Below, piece by piece: positions 1-8,549 of a stretch of 43,646 nt of DNA (within the stretch, counting starts at the first letter, position 1; every line of letters begins with the position of its first letter). Under the pieces are notes generated by a model. It had not been told where the DNA came from. It did not search any database and was given only the letters and a program-made list of their open reading frames with translations. Source of the stretch: Caballeronia arvi. GTDB taxonomy: Bacteria > Pseudomonadota > Gammaproteobacteria > Burkholderiales > Burkholderiaceae. The DNA lies in NCBI RefSeq assembly GCF_001544695.2, contig NZ_FCOM02000059.1:1-43646 (forward strand). Reading direction: 5' to 3'. The translations under genes were made by a program, and so were the position numbers.

Positions 1-228
1 CTTAAACATAGGCAGAAGACTACCTCAAAATTTAAGCGTTGCCGCATGTCCGGTGTTTGCGGGGGCCGACCCAGCCACGCAAGGATGTCTTACGCAACAT
101 GATGTACATATCCCGGAAGACGTCTCCATTGAAACGGACGACCTAGCTTGTCTGAGGCGCGGGAGCTGAGCGATGTCCGCATATGAGCGGCCTTTCCCGC
201 GAGAGACAGCAAGCCTATAAAGTCGCAC
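1..228. other. Stretch without a recognised gene
   Basis: This stretch lies downstream of the IclR gene, which is read leftward. I see no convincing coding region: a 67-codon minus-strand frame has no ribosome binding site and resembles no family I know. I also see no clear terminator hairpin for the IclR gene. Confidence 0.4.
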
Positions 229-984
229 TTACCGTTCATCGCGTTCGCGCAATTTCGCGGATTCCCGCATGAGTGCTGCTATTACGGCTTCGCGCTTCTC
301 TGGGAACCGCGCCGAGATGCAAGCAACGTTCATCGCTACCGTTGGGCGTCCCGGACCAAAGGAGATGCAAGTGGCTACGCCGGTCCCACCCAAGTCGGAC
401 TCGTCCGCCACTACACAGTAGCCATCGATACCCGCCTGTTGAATGATTTGCTCGATGCGCGTCGGGTCCGTAATTGTCACCGGTGTCCGAGCGACAATCT
501 TTTGCTGAGTCAGCATCCGTTGCTTGGTCTCATCAGGCAACACGGAAAGCATCACTCGGCCCATTGCTGTGCAGAAGGCGGGCAAGAGCTGATTCACCGT
601 AATCTCATATCGAATCGGTTGCTTGCAAAGGGTCTGTTTAATGACCTTCACCTCTCCGTCCTTGGTCATTATTCCAAGGCTGACAGATTCGTCCAGTTCC
701 TCCGCAAGAAGCTTCATCACGGGCTCCGCCAGAGCCGAAAGTCGCGCGATGTGGTCGCCACCCCATCCGAATCCGTGGCTGCGGAAGTAAGGATTCAGCT
801 CGTATGAACCCTGCTCGTTACGAACGAGGTACCCGCGCGCGCATAAGGTCTTGAGCAGACCGAAAGCGCTGCTCTTTGGCAGACCAAACGTTGACACCAC
901 GGTCGCCAGACTTGCACTGCCATCAATGCCGGCAAAGTACTCCAGAAGCTCTAGCACCCGCGCGGCTGACCGTACTTCACTCAT
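229..984 (-). CDS. IclR-family transcriptional regulator
   Basis: A 251-residue protein of normal IclR length. Residues 8-60 form the N-terminal winged helix-turn-helix (AARVLELLEYF, then LPKSSAFGLLKTLCARGYL). The remaining part is the IclR effector-binding domain, with the typical segments near SVSLGIMTKDGEVKVI and FCTAMGRVMLSVLP, and a C-terminal ISFGPGRPTVAMNVAC stretch. The start ATG (984) is preceded by a purine-rich GAGAGAG ribosome binding site. It is divergent from the MHS permease operon at 1248, so it probably controls that operon and itself through the dyad at 1171-1197. The effector is unknown; IclR proteins often sense aromatic or small organic acids. Confidence 0.9.
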   Translation of the reverse strand: MSEVRSAARVLELLEYFAGIDGSASLATVVSTFGLPKSSAFGLLKTLCARGYLVRNEQGSYELNPYFRSHGFGWGGDHIARLSALAEPVMKLLAEELDESVSLGIMTKDGEVKVIKQTLCKQPIRYEITVNQLLPAFCTAMGRVMLSVLPDETKQRMLTQQKIVARTPVTITDPTRIEQIIQQAGIDGYCVVADESDLGGTGVATCISFGPGRPTVAMNVACISARFPEKREAVIAALMRESAKLRERDER

Positions 985-1101
985 TTCTCTCTCTTCATTT
1001 TCAAAAGGCAGCTTCGAACCTCCTCAGCTGCGACTCGACAGTAGCCGGGAATATTACGCGAAGCCGTTCGCTCCCGCGGCCGACACCAGGCCAGTCGCTT
1101 G

Positions 1102-1140
1102 CGAGCGCCGAGCCGAGGGGTTAACCCCAGTTGGCGCTCG
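1102..1140. other. Nested inverted repeats in the IclR 5' region
   Basis: CGAGCGCC (1102-1109) and GGCGCTCG (1133-1140) are exact reverse complements and enclose a perfect 12-base palindrome GGGGTTAACCCC (1117-1128). The structure sits in the iclR-permease intergenic region, upstream of both genes. It could be a regulator site or an RNA structure in the regulator leader; the sequence does not decide. Confidence 0.4.
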
Positions 1141-1170
1141 AACGCCCGCGTGAAACTATGTTTATGTGCA

Positions 1171-1197
1171 TGAACGATGTTCGTATATATGAACGAT
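1171..1197. promoter_or_regulatory. Candidate IclR operator
   Basis: TGAACGAT occurs twice in direct orientation (1171-1178 and 1190-1197). Between and across the copies lies an inverted repeat GTTC-N8-GAAC (1179-1194) with a TATATA core. The site is 51 bases upstream of the permease start and lies between divergent genes, where IclR proteins usually bind. The assignment rests on symmetry and position only. Confidence 0.5.
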
Positions 1198-1247
1198 ACC
1201 ACAAAGGAACGCGCTCAGCGCGTCTGAGCCCAAGGAGGCGTTAGCGC

Positions 1248-2558
1248 ATGGCAACTTCGAACACAGTGATGGGTCGTCACAAAATGGAAGCGACTCAAGC
1301 GCCGGTACGGCCCCGCAAGCAGCTAGCTGCGGCGATGATTGGCAACACGCTCGAGTATTACGACTTCATCGTCTACGCGTTCCTCGCGTCGGTGCTCGCC
1401 CGGAAGTTTTTTGCAAGTGGCGACGAAGTCGCCGGCCTGCTCGCGAGCTTCGCGACTTTCGGCGTCGGCTTTTTAGCTCGCCCGCTTGGCGGCGTCATCA
1501 TCGGTCGCATTGCCGACACGCTTGGCCGCAAGCTCGCGCTTCAAATTACGATTTTCGGTATGGCTCTCGGCACCGTTGGAATTGGCTGCCTTCCGACGTA
1601 TCAAGACATTGGCCTCGCCGCTCCGATACTTCTGGTGTCGCTGCGACTAATCCAAGGTTTGGCCGCTGGCGGTGAGTGGGGAAGCTCTACCTCCCTCATC
1701 GTCGAATCAGCCCCCGAGGGCAAGCGCGGCATCTTCGGCGCGTTCGGTCAGGCGGCAATTGCGGCATCGAACCTGCTTTCAAGCCTCGCTGTTGCCGGCG
1801 TCACTGCCATGTTCACGACGCAAGAGATGGATGGCTGGGCATGGCGTCTTCCCTTCCTGTTCGGTGGCGTATTGCTAGTCGTCGGCGTCTGGATGCGCCG
1901 GTCGCTGCACGAGACGCCGAAATTCGAAGAAGCACAGGCAGCCGGAGAGAAAGCTGAAAAGCCGACGAGGAAAGCTGCGCTTGCAGCGATGGGACGCGCC
2001 TTTGGCTTCACGATTATCTGGACGGTCTCGTACTACGTGATGCTCTCGTATTTGCCGACCTTCATGATGAAGCATGTCGGACTCACACAACTCCAGGCAC
2101 TCGCGTCGAACTCCATCGCGCTCGTCGTTCTCGTTGCCATGACGCCTATCTCGGGCCTGCTGTCGGACCGTTGGGGGCGAAAGCCGTTGCTTCTTGCGTG
2201 CTGCGTGGTGTTCGCCGTTTTCGCCTATCCGCTCTTTTCGCTGCTGCTGGCGCATCCGAGCTTCGGCATGGCCGTCGCCATCCAAATCTTCTTCAATATT
2301 TTCATCGCAGGTTTCTCTGGCGCGGCCCCTGCAGCGCTCTGCGAAATGTTCCCGACCAAGTCGCGCACGACGCTTCTGTCCATCGGGTATAGCCTTGCCA
2401 CGGCAATTTTTGGTGGCTTCGCACCGTTCATTGCGACCGGCCTCATTCAACAAACCGGTTCGCCGATTTCCCCCTCCTATTACCTGGTTGCGGCCGCCCT
2501 TATATCGGGATTCGTCATCCTCTGGCTCAAGGAAACCGCGCATAAGGCTCTCGATTAA
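1248..2558 (+). CDS. MHS-family MFS permease (metabolite:H+ symporter)
   Basis: A 436-residue integral inner-membrane protein with about 12 hydrophobic segments. The first segment carries NTLEYYDFIVYAF, typical of the metabolite:H+ symporter branch (citrate, alpha-ketoglutarate, shikimate, proline/betaine carriers). The loop between helices 2 and 3 has the MFS motif GRIADTLGRK, and the repeat in the second half reads GLLSDRWGRK. A strong AAGGAGG lies about 9 bases before the ATG. It is the first gene of the operon divergent from the IclR regulator and probably imports the substrate of the enzymes that follow. The substrate cannot be read from sequence; a small carboxylate or zwitterion is most likely. 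Confidence 0.88.
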   Translation: MATSNTVMGRHKMEATQAPVRPRKQLAAAMIGNTLEYYDFIVYAFLASVLARKFFASGDEVAGLLASFATFGVGFLARPLGGVIIGRIADTLGRKLALQITIFGMALGTVGIGCLPTYQDIGLAAPILLVSLRLIQGLAAGGEWGSSTSLIVESAPEGKRGIFGAFGQAAIAASNLLSSLAVAGVTAMFTTQEMDGWAWRLPFLFGGVLLVVGVWMRRSLHETPKFEEAQAAGEKAEKPTRKAALAAMGRAFGFTIIWTVSYYVMLSYLPTFMMKHVGLTQLQALASNSIALVVLVAMTPISGLLSDRWGRKPLLLACCVVFAVFAYPLFSLLLAHPSFGMAVAIQIFFNIFIAGFSGAAPAALCEMFPTKSRTTLLSIGYSLATAIFGGFAPFIATGLIQQTGSPISPSYYLVAAALISGFVILWLKETAHKALD

Positions 2559-2589
2559 ACCAGCTTCAACACCATAGGTGAACGAACAC

Positions 2590-3606
2590 ATGGAAGGTGA
2601 CATTCTCATTTGGGGCGCTGGCGCCATCGGCGGTACCGTTGGCGCCCACCTGCAAAAAGCTGGCTATGACGTGACATATGTGGACGTCGTCGAAGAACAT
2701 GTCGACGCCATCCGAAACCCGGAAAAAGGCTTGGTAATCACTGGACCGGTCAGCATCCTGCGTGTCACCGGACCGGCTTTCACGCCGCAGGAGCTCAACG
2801 GGACTTGGAAGCGAATTTTCCTGTGCGTGAAGAGTCAGCACACGGAAGCTGCTGCAAAGCAACTCGAGCCGTTTCTTGCGAAGGATGGCTATGTCCTCTC
2901 TCTTCAGAACGGTCTTTGTGAGAGCTACATCGCCACGGTCGTAGGGGCAGAGCGAGTGGTCGGTGCGTTTGTCAACTTCGGCGCCGATTGGACCGGTCCC
3001 GGCGAGATTCTTTACGGAAATCGTGCCGCAGTCGTGCTGGGAGAGCTCGACGGTTCGTCTACGGACCGCCTGAAGAAGCTGCTCGAAGACATGAAGCACT
3101 TCGAGCCGGATGCCATCGCGACGGAGGACATTGACTCCTATCTCTGGGGCAAGTTGGCCTATGGGTCCATGCTCCACGCGCAGGCGGTGGGTGACCTCGG
3201 CATCGCTGACTGCCTCGCACGCCCCGAACTCCTTCCGTTGTGGCAGCAAATTGGCTCTGAGGTGATAAGCGTCGCAAAAGCCGAAGGCGTCCGTCCAAAG
3301 GGCTTCAATGGCTTTCGTCCAGAGGCCTTCCGCGAAGGCGCGCCGAAATCAGAGGTGGAAGAAACCGTCGACGAGATGGTGGCATTCAATCGTCCCAACG
3401 CCAAAACACATTCTGGAATCTGGCGAGACCTCGCCATTCGCAAACGCAAGACTGAAGTGGACATGCAAGTCGGCGAAGTCATCCGCGCAGGAGCTCGACA
3501 TGGAATCAAGACGCCGACGCTCGCCGGGCTTCAGAAGATGATTCACGAAATTGAAGATGGCCATCGGGCAATGTCCGATTCCAATCTCCTGGAGTTGCTT
3601 GCATGA
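2590..3606 (+). CDS. Ketopantoate reductase-family oxidoreductase (ApbA/PanE-like)
   Basis: A 338-residue protein with an N-terminal Rossmann fold (ILIWGAGAIGGTVGAHL) and a C-terminal 6-phosphogluconate-dehydrogenase-like helical domain. LWGKLAYGSML contains the conserved lysine of the family. These enzymes reduce a 2-keto group with NADPH, or oxidise the matching hydroxy acid. A GTG at 2578 would give four extra residues, but AGGTGA (2576-2581) is a good ribosome binding site 8 bases before ATG 2590, so I use the ATG. Its place in a catabolic operon argues against a role in pantothenate synthesis. It probably acts on a hydroxy/keto intermediate. The stop overlaps the next start by 4 bases (ATGA). 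Confidence 0.82.
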   Translation: MEGDILIWGAGAIGGTVGAHLQKAGYDVTYVDVVEEHVDAIRNPEKGLVITGPVSILRVTGPAFTPQELNGTWKRIFLCVKSQHTEAAAKQLEPFLAKDGYVLSLQNGLCESYIATVVGAERVVGAFVNFGADWTGPGEILYGNRAAVVLGELDGSSTDRLKKLLEDMKHFEPDAIATEDIDSYLWGKLAYGSMLHAQAVGDLGIADCLARPELLPLWQQIGSEVISVAKAEGVRPKGFNGFRPEAFREGAPKSEVEETVDEMVAFNRPNAKTHSGIWRDLAIRKRKTEVDMQVGEVIRAGARHGIKTPTLAGLQKMIHEIEDGHRAMSDSNLLELLA

Positions 3607-4352
3607 AACTAGATTTCTCGGGTCAGGTTGTCGCCGTCACAGGTGCTGGTAGCGGATTCGGACGTGCGATTGCGGCGCAGTTCGCAGACCTCGGAGCGAG
3701 GGTGTACGCCACCGACGTTAGTGATGCGGCGCTGAGTCCATTGAAGGGGCCCAATATCGAAACAGCCGTCGTCAACCTGCTCGACCGCAGAGCGTCGGCG
3801 CAATGGGTTGCTTCCATAGCAGAGTCGGCTGGGCGATTGGACGTAATGGTCAACAACGCCGGTGGAGTCATGGGTCAGGCACACAAGCCACTCGAGACGG
3901 TATCCGATGATGAGTGGGACCGTGTAATTGACATCAATCTAGGAAGCGCGTTCGCACTGGCGCGTGCGGTGACGCCTGTGATGAAAGCTCAGAAAAGTGG
4001 CGCAATCATCACTATTTCCTCGGGCGCCGCGCTTCAGGCATCGCTCACGGGCGTGCAGGCCTATTGTTCAGCTAAACATGGAGTCCTCGGGCTCACGCGA
4101 CAACTCGCCCATGAGCTTGGGCCATTCGGCATCCGCGTCAACTCCGTCGCCCCTGGCTTTGTTCGCACGAACCCGGCGACTGAGGCGCAGTGGGACGCCA
4201 TGGGGCCGGACAATCAAGCGGCGCTGATGCGCAGCATCGCACTTGGCCGGTTGGGTACACCCCAGGATATCGCGAATGTCACCGTCTTTCTCGCGTCGCC
4301 GCTCGCGTCATTCGTGAACGGCCAGATTATCTCTGTCGATGGCGGCAAGTAA
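3603..4352 (+). CDS. Short-chain dehydrogenase/reductase (SDR)
   Basis: A 249-residue classical SDR. The cofactor motif is VTGAGSGFGRA (TGxxxGxG) near the N-terminus, followed by NNAGG, the catalytic serine in ISSGAALQAS and the YCSAK active-site motif (YxxxK). The C-terminal end (FVNGQIISVDGGK) is typical of the family. The D-V-S after the second beta strand (VYATDVSDA) suggests NAD(H) preference. It is translationally coupled to the preceding reductase by an ATGA overlap, so the two probably carry out consecutive redox steps on the same substrate. The substrate is unknown. Confidence 0.88.
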   Translation: MKLDFSGQVVAVTGAGSGFGRAIAAQFADLGARVYATDVSDAALSPLKGPNIETAVVNLLDRRASAQWVASIAESAGRLDVMVNNAGGVMGQAHKPLETVSDDEWDRVIDINLGSAFALARAVTPVMKAQKSGAIITISSGAALQASLTGVQAYCSAKHGVLGLTRQLAHELGPFGIRVNSVAPGFVRTNPATEAQWDAMGPDNQAALMRSIALGRLGTPQDIANVTVFLASPLASFVNGQIISVDGGK

Positions 4353-4381
4353 CCGTCCAGCACGCAAAAGGAATGAGCACT

Positions 4382-5287
4382 ATGAGCATCGAGTCAAATC
4401 ACGAAGAACTGAAGCCGTGGCAATGGGATGAGCAGCACTGGCGCGGGGTCTTGAACCATGTTCGTGCGGGACGCACCCTGCGCCCGAAAGCATGGCCAAA
4501 CAATGCACCATGCGCTGTCGCGATTTCATTCGATAGTGACCATGAAACGAATGAGCTGCGCGATGGCGGCAAGTCCATCGGCAGAATGAGCTGGGGCCAG
4601 TACGGCAATCGGGTGGGCGTCCCCAATGTCGAAAAGGTCTTGAACAGGTTTGATGCAAGAGCGAGCTTCTACGTCCCGGCTGTTGCCGCTCTCACATATC
4701 CCGATGAGCAAAAGCGCCTCGCTGAAGCCGGTCACGAAATCGGCCTTCACGGCTGGATTCACGAACTGAACTCCGTGTTGCCTTACGAGGCCGAGCGAGA
4801 CCTACTGTTGCGCGCATCGGATGCGTTGACGGCAATCACTGGAATTCGACCAGTTGGTATGCGTACGCCGTCGTGGGACTTTAGTCCCCATACGCTGCGT
4901 ATCGCAGAGGAAATGGGCCTTGAGTACGACTCGTCGCTGATGGCGGACGTGGACTGTTACGAGCTGCTTCTCGACGGTCGACAAACCGGCGTCGTTGAGT
5001 TGCCTGTCGAATGGATTCGCGATGACGCCGTGTACTTCATGATGAACCGGTTCAGTGCATTGCGGCCTTATACGGCCCCGACCGACGTGTTGGACATCTT
5101 CAAGCGGGAACTGGACGCGGCGTTGGAGGACGGTGGCCTCTTCCAGCTGACGATGCATCCCCATGTTATCGGGGCACGCTCACGCATCTGGATTCTCGAA
5201 GAAATTCTTCGATATGCCCGTGAGCGCAAAGCATGGATTGCCACGCACTCAGAGGTTGTTCGATATGTGAAGAAGCACGCGGCTTAA
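4382..5287 (+). CDS. Polysaccharide deacetylase/PgdA-like hydrolase (possible cyclic imidase)
   Basis: A 301-residue NodB-homology protein without signal peptide. The metal-binding aspartates sit in AISFDSDHE (D51, D53), the two histidines in GLHGWIHE (H123, H127), and GMRTPSWDFS and TMHPH supply later active-site residues. The SFDSDHE form and cytoplasmic location fit the branch containing Helicobacter PgdA and Pseudomonas cyclic imide hydrolases better than secreted chitin deacetylases. AAGGA (4368-4372) is 9 bases before ATG 4382; the ATG at 4373 is too close to it. With the following gamma-glutamyltransferase-like gene, it suggests hydrolysis of cyclic amide or imide bonds rather than cell-wall work. 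That substrate assignment is an inference. Confidence 0.78.
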   Translation: MSIESNHEELKPWQWDEQHWRGVLNHVRAGRTLRPKAWPNNAPCAVAISFDSDHETNELRDGGKSIGRMSWGQYGNRVGVPNVEKVLNRFDARASFYVPAVAALTYPDEQKRLAEAGHEIGLHGWIHELNSVLPYEAERDLLLRASDALTAITGIRPVGMRTPSWDFSPHTLRIAEEMGLEYDSSLMADVDCYELLLDGRQTGVVELPVEWIRDDAVYFMMNRFSALRPYTAPTDVLDIFKRELDAALEDGGLFQLTMHPHVIGARSRIWILEEILRYARERKAWIATHSEVVRYVKKHAA

Positions 5288-5341
5288 CGCGTCTCTTGGT
5301 ATCGAGCATTTCCACCCAACGAATGCGAAAAACGGACGAAC

Positions 5342-6925
5342 ATGGTTTCTTATCAACCTCTGACCTACCCAGTTCATAACTGGACGGTCCGAAAGCCCAT
5401 TGCCGAATCCTCGAAGGGCGTAGTGGCATCTCAGGTCTATGATGCGTCGGCGGCTGGCGTCGCAGTTCTCGAAGCTGGCGGCAATGCCGTTGACGCTGCT
5501 GTCGCGACCGCCTTTGCCCTTGCTGTCGTCGAACCTTGGAATTCCGGTCTCGGCGGCGTGGGGTTTGCGCTCTATCAAGGTCACGACAAAGGGACTGCGA
5601 CGTCAATTCACTTTGGCCCGGTTGCGCCACGTAAGCTGCGGCCTGAGTTGTTCCCACTTACCGGACGTCCGGCCACGGACCTTTTTCCTTGGCCGCAAGT
5701 AGAGAACGACGCAAACTCCCACGGACCTTTGTCGTTCTGTCTTCCGACGGCGGTTGCGGGCTATGGCACGATGCTGGAACGCTGGGGGACCATGCCTCTC
5801 TCGGAAGTGCTGCAACCGGCCATCGTCCTTGCAAAGCGCGGGCTCCCATCGGACTGGTTCAGTACGCTGATGTTGGCGCAGGCCGCGCCGATAATGCGCA
5901 AATACGGCGAGACCGCACGCATTTTTCTGCGCGACGGATTGCCGCCGGTTCCTCCGTACCAAGGCACACCGGGCTTTCTCCCACTTGGTCGCATGTCCGA
6001 GACGCTCGAACGACTGGCTCATGCAGGCTGGCGCGATTTCTACCAGGGAGACTTGGCCACGTCCATCGTAAGGGACATCGCGGAGATGGGCGGCCTGATA
6101 GGCCGAGAGGAACTGGACGCTTATGAGGTTGAGACCGCTCATGCTCTTTCGGTGCCCTGGGGTGACTCGTCTATCCAGCTGTCTTCGGGGATGAACGCAG
6201 GGCCGACCCTTGCCGACGCTTTCAAAATGCTTGAGCCGCCAGTCTCACGACGCGAAGAGAAGCATCCTTCGGCTCAGTGGTATGTCGAGATAGCGAAGGC
6301 TCTCAAAGCGGCATACAAGAAGAGGCTTCACGAAGATAGCAGCGACCCGTCGGCGCCTAAGGGATGCACGACACATCTCAACGTGTGCGATGCGAAAGGT
6401 TCAATGGTTGCGCTGACGACGACGCTGCTCTCGTCAATGGGAAGCCGCGTGGTACTGCCGTCAACCGGTTTCGTCATGAACAATGGTGTGATGTGGTTCG
6501 ACCCGAGGCCTGGCACTTCAAATAGCGTCGAGGGTGGCAAGAAAGCGTTGTCGAATATGTGTCCCGCAATCATTTCGCGCGATGGTCGCCCGGTCGTCGC
6601 CGGCGGCGCAGCGGGTGGCCGGCGAATCATGGCTGCAGTCGCCCAGTTGCTGCTATTGGTGCACGATTTCGACATGAGCGTGGGTGACGCGGCGCATTGC
6701 CCGCGAATTGACGTATCCGGACCTGAACAGGTCAGTGCGGACCGAAGACTGCCGGCACTTGTGTTGCACGCGCTACGCGAGCTTGGCGAGTGTGAGGTCG
6801 TTGACCACAACGTGCTGCCAATCAATTTCGCGCGTCCCAGCGTCATCGAGCGGTTCGATGGTCGAACGGCGCGCGGAGTCAGTGATGCGTTCTCGCCTTG
6901 GTCGGCGGCATTGGGTCCGCAGTAG
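5342..6925 (+). CDS. Gamma-glutamyltransferase-family Ntn hydrolase
   Basis: A 527-residue gamma-glutamyltranspeptidase homologue, slightly shorter than the usual 550-590. It has the large-subunit core (EAGGNAVDAAVATAFAL, EPWNSGLGGVGF) and the autocleavage site CTTHLNV, where Thr343 would become the N-terminus and nucleophile of the small subunit. GGAAGG (about 421-426) matches the oxyanion-hole glycines and Arg100 aligns with the glutamate-binding arginine. There is no signal peptide, unlike periplasmic housekeeping enzymes, so it probably works in the cytoplasm. Last gene of the IclR-linked operon, 54 bases after the deacetylase. A gamma-glutamyl amide or another amide may be the substrate. 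Confidence 0.85.
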   Translation: MVSYQPLTYPVHNWTVRKPIAESSKGVVASQVYDASAAGVAVLEAGGNAVDAAVATAFALAVVEPWNSGLGGVGFALYQGHDKGTATSIHFGPVAPRKLRPELFPLTGRPATDLFPWPQVENDANSHGPLSFCLPTAVAGYGTMLERWGTMPLSEVLQPAIVLAKRGLPSDWFSTLMLAQAAPIMRKYGETARIFLRDGLPPVPPYQGTPGFLPLGRMSETLERLAHAGWRDFYQGDLATSIVRDIAEMGGLIGREELDAYEVETAHALSVPWGDSSIQLSSGMNAGPTLADAFKMLEPPVSRREEKHPSAQWYVEIAKALKAAYKKRLHEDSSDPSAPKGCTTHLNVCDAKGSMVALTTTLLSSMGSRVVLPSTGFVMNNGVMWFDPRPGTSNSVEGGKKALSNMCPAIISRDGRPVVAGGAAGGRRIMAAVAQLLLLVHDFDMSVGDAAHCPRIDVSGPEQVSADRRLPALVLHALRELGECEVVDHNVLPINFARPSVIERFDGRTARGVSDAFSPWSAALGPQ

Positions 6926-7130
6926 GTAGGCCGTTCATCCTACGCAGGTACGGGACGGTGAATCGAAGGATTATCTCGCGTCAGGTTTCAGTGTTCAAAC
7001 ATAACGAACACACGAAATCCCTCGGAGTAGAGTCATTGCCAAGCGCAAACGGCGAGCTGCTAAAAACAGCGGAGGCGTGAATTGCGCTAGAGGTAGACAT
7101 CCACTTCACGAGAGCAGAAAGGACGAGAAT

Positions 7131-7163
7131 CGGTCTACACAGGACGCTGGGTAGACCGTTTTT
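7131..7163 (+). terminator. Rho-independent terminator
   Basis: CGGTCTAC (7131-7138) and GTAGACCG (7151-7158) form an 8-pair stem with a 12-base loop, followed by five T (7159-7163). It lies 206 bases after the last gene of the IclR-linked operon, unusually far for a simple operon end. Confidence 0.75.
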
Positions 7164-7315
7164 CGTTGCGCGTCAATTCTGTTTCGCGCCGCAAGTCTTC
7201 GTTGGCTCAGGAAGTCCGCGTCCGACGCAGCGACCGAGAATCACCGATGCATCGGGTGTGAATCGCGGCGCCTATACGCCGCTCCCGTGCCGTCGACGTA
7301 ACGCCTTGCACTGAT

Positions 7316-7347
7316 AAAAGTAAGTCCCGTCTGAACGTGGACTTACT
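7316..7347 (-). terminator. Rho-independent terminator of the first porin gene
   Basis: Read on the minus strand, AGTAAGTCC and GGACTTACT pair perfectly over 9 bases with an 11-base loop, and the stem runs into TTTTAT. It lies 24 bases after the porin stop codon. Confidence 0.78.
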
Positions 7348-7370
7348 CCAACAGGAAACTTATCGAACGC

Positions 7371-8549
7371 TTAGAAGCGGTGGCGAATGCCGACAAGGGC
7401 AACTGTCTGCCGGTCGCTGTTCGAAGCAGTCGCGCCAAAAAGCGCTGCAGTGGCGGCCCGACCGGTCGAGTCGATGCCATTCGCTTTCTGATAGAAGACC
7501 AAGGCGTAGACGTCCGTCCGTTTTGAAAGCAGGTAGTCCGTGCCAACGTTGACCTGATGGTAGTCGGCGCCGCCGCTTCCATTGTTTCCGCCATTGCTCG
7601 TGTAAGCATAAGAAACGCCAACGCTGAGGCTCGGGGTGAATTGATACTTCACGTTGCCTTCATAGGAGTTGAAAGCAGCTGTACCGCGATAGGCGTTCTG
7701 AGCAGCCGTCATTCCAGTCACCCCTTGCGTTCCGAGGGAGCCGAATCGAGTGTTGCTGTACACGACGGACAGAGTCGCGTTGCCAAGAACGTATGAGCCG
7801 CCCGCCGCAAAGATGTTTTGGGAGCCTGCCGTTGCGTATCCTGAGTAGACCGGGCTTCTCATATTGCTGGCGGTCGTACTGTCGTTCGCCTTATTGCCGA
7901 AGAACGAGAAGTTGGGATTGTGCGTCGATTGATAGCCGACCGCCATCTTGAATGGACCGATGCCATAGGAGGCGGCGAGCGCCCAGATTTGATTCGTGCC
8001 GACGGAGCCAGGGCGACCTCCGAGGCTATACATGCCGCCAAACTGCAGCCCGTTATAAGAAGGACTTTGGTACTTGATAAGATTGTTCGCGCGGTTTGTG
8101 CCGTCTAGGTTGTCGACATCGCCCGGATGGGCGCCGAAACCTGCTCCGGCCGCCGCCCACGCTAGACCTGATTCGAAAGGACCGACGAAGTCGTAGACCG
8201 TCGTGTACTGACGGCCGAGTAACACGCTACCATAGGTGTTAGACGACAGCCCAACATATGCCTGCCGCCCAAATTCCGTTCCGTTTTGACCGATAGTACC
8301 GTTAATACTGCTGAACCCAGCCTCAAGGCGCATCACCGCCGAAATTCCGCCGCCAAGGTCTTCGACACCAGTCATACCCCATCGGTTGCCCGACATGTTC
8401 CCGCTCGACATTGCGTACTGCCGTTCACCGCCGGCGTTTGAGTTGTAGATGAAACCGGTGTCGACAATGCCGTAGAGCGTGACGCTCGACTGAGCCATCG
8501 CAGACGACGCGACGACGCAAGCGCCCGCGGCAAACAAAAACTTTCTCAT
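7371..8549 (-). CDS. Outer-membrane porin (OmpC-type, Burkholderiales)
   Basis: A 392-residue trimeric general porin. A signal peptide (MRKFLFAAGACVVASSAMA) is followed by the mature start QSSVTLYGIVDTGF, then alternating beta strands such as RWGMTGVEDLGGG and FGRQAYVGLSS-TYGSVLLGRQYTTVYD, and the C-terminal aromatic residue (VGIRHRF) needed for outer-membrane assembly. AAGGA precedes the ATG. It is divergent from the GntR regulator, and its promoter carries a GAAATAG motif also found upstream of gntR and the M24 operon. It may therefore be the outer-membrane entry pore for the substrate of that operon. A second porin lies at 33228. Confidence 0.93.
   Translation of the reverse strand: MRKFLFAAGACVVASSAMAQSSVTLYGIVDTGFIYNSNAGGERQYAMSSGNMSGNRWGMTGVEDLGGGISAVMRLEAGFSSINGTIGQNGTEFGRQAYVGLSSNTYGSVLLGRQYTTVYDFVGPFESGLAWAAAGAGFGAHPGDVDNLDGTNRANNLIKYQSPSYNGLQFGGMYSLGGRPGSVGTNQIWALAASYGIGPFKMAVGYQSTHNPNFSFFGNKANDSTTASNMRSPVYSGYATAGSQNIFAAGGSYVLGNATLSVVYSNTRFGSLGTQGVTGMTAAQNAYRGTAAFNSYEGNVKYQFTPSLSVGVSYAYTSNGGNNGSGGADYHQVNVGTDYLLSKRTDVYALVFYQKANGIDSTGRAATAALFGATASNSDRQTVALVGIRHRF

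Larger units (their letters stand above)
6926..7370. other. Gene-free stretch between convergent transcription units
   Basis: About 445 bases with no supported gene. A 60-codon plus-strand frame (6898-7080) overlaps the end of the upstream gene and has no recognisable features. The stretch holds a plus-strand terminator (7131-7163), a minus-strand terminator for the porin (7316-7347) and an inverted repeat GTGTTC-N9-GAACAC (6991-7011). An unannotated small RNA ending at 7163 is possible. Confidence 0.5.

Noticed and set aside
25..228. A 67-codon minus-strand frame at the left edge
   Set aside because: No ribosome binding site and no family resemblance, with composition like a chance frame.
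1875..2627. A 250-codon minus-strand frame opposite the first MHS permease gene
   Set aside because: It is a mirror of the permease coding sequence in GC-rich DNA, is rich in Arg, His and Glu, and resembles no family.
6898..7080. A 60-codon plus-strand frame after the gamma-glutamyltransferase-like gene
   Set aside because: It starts inside the upstream gene, lacks a ribosome binding site and resembles nothing known. I treat the region as non-coding.
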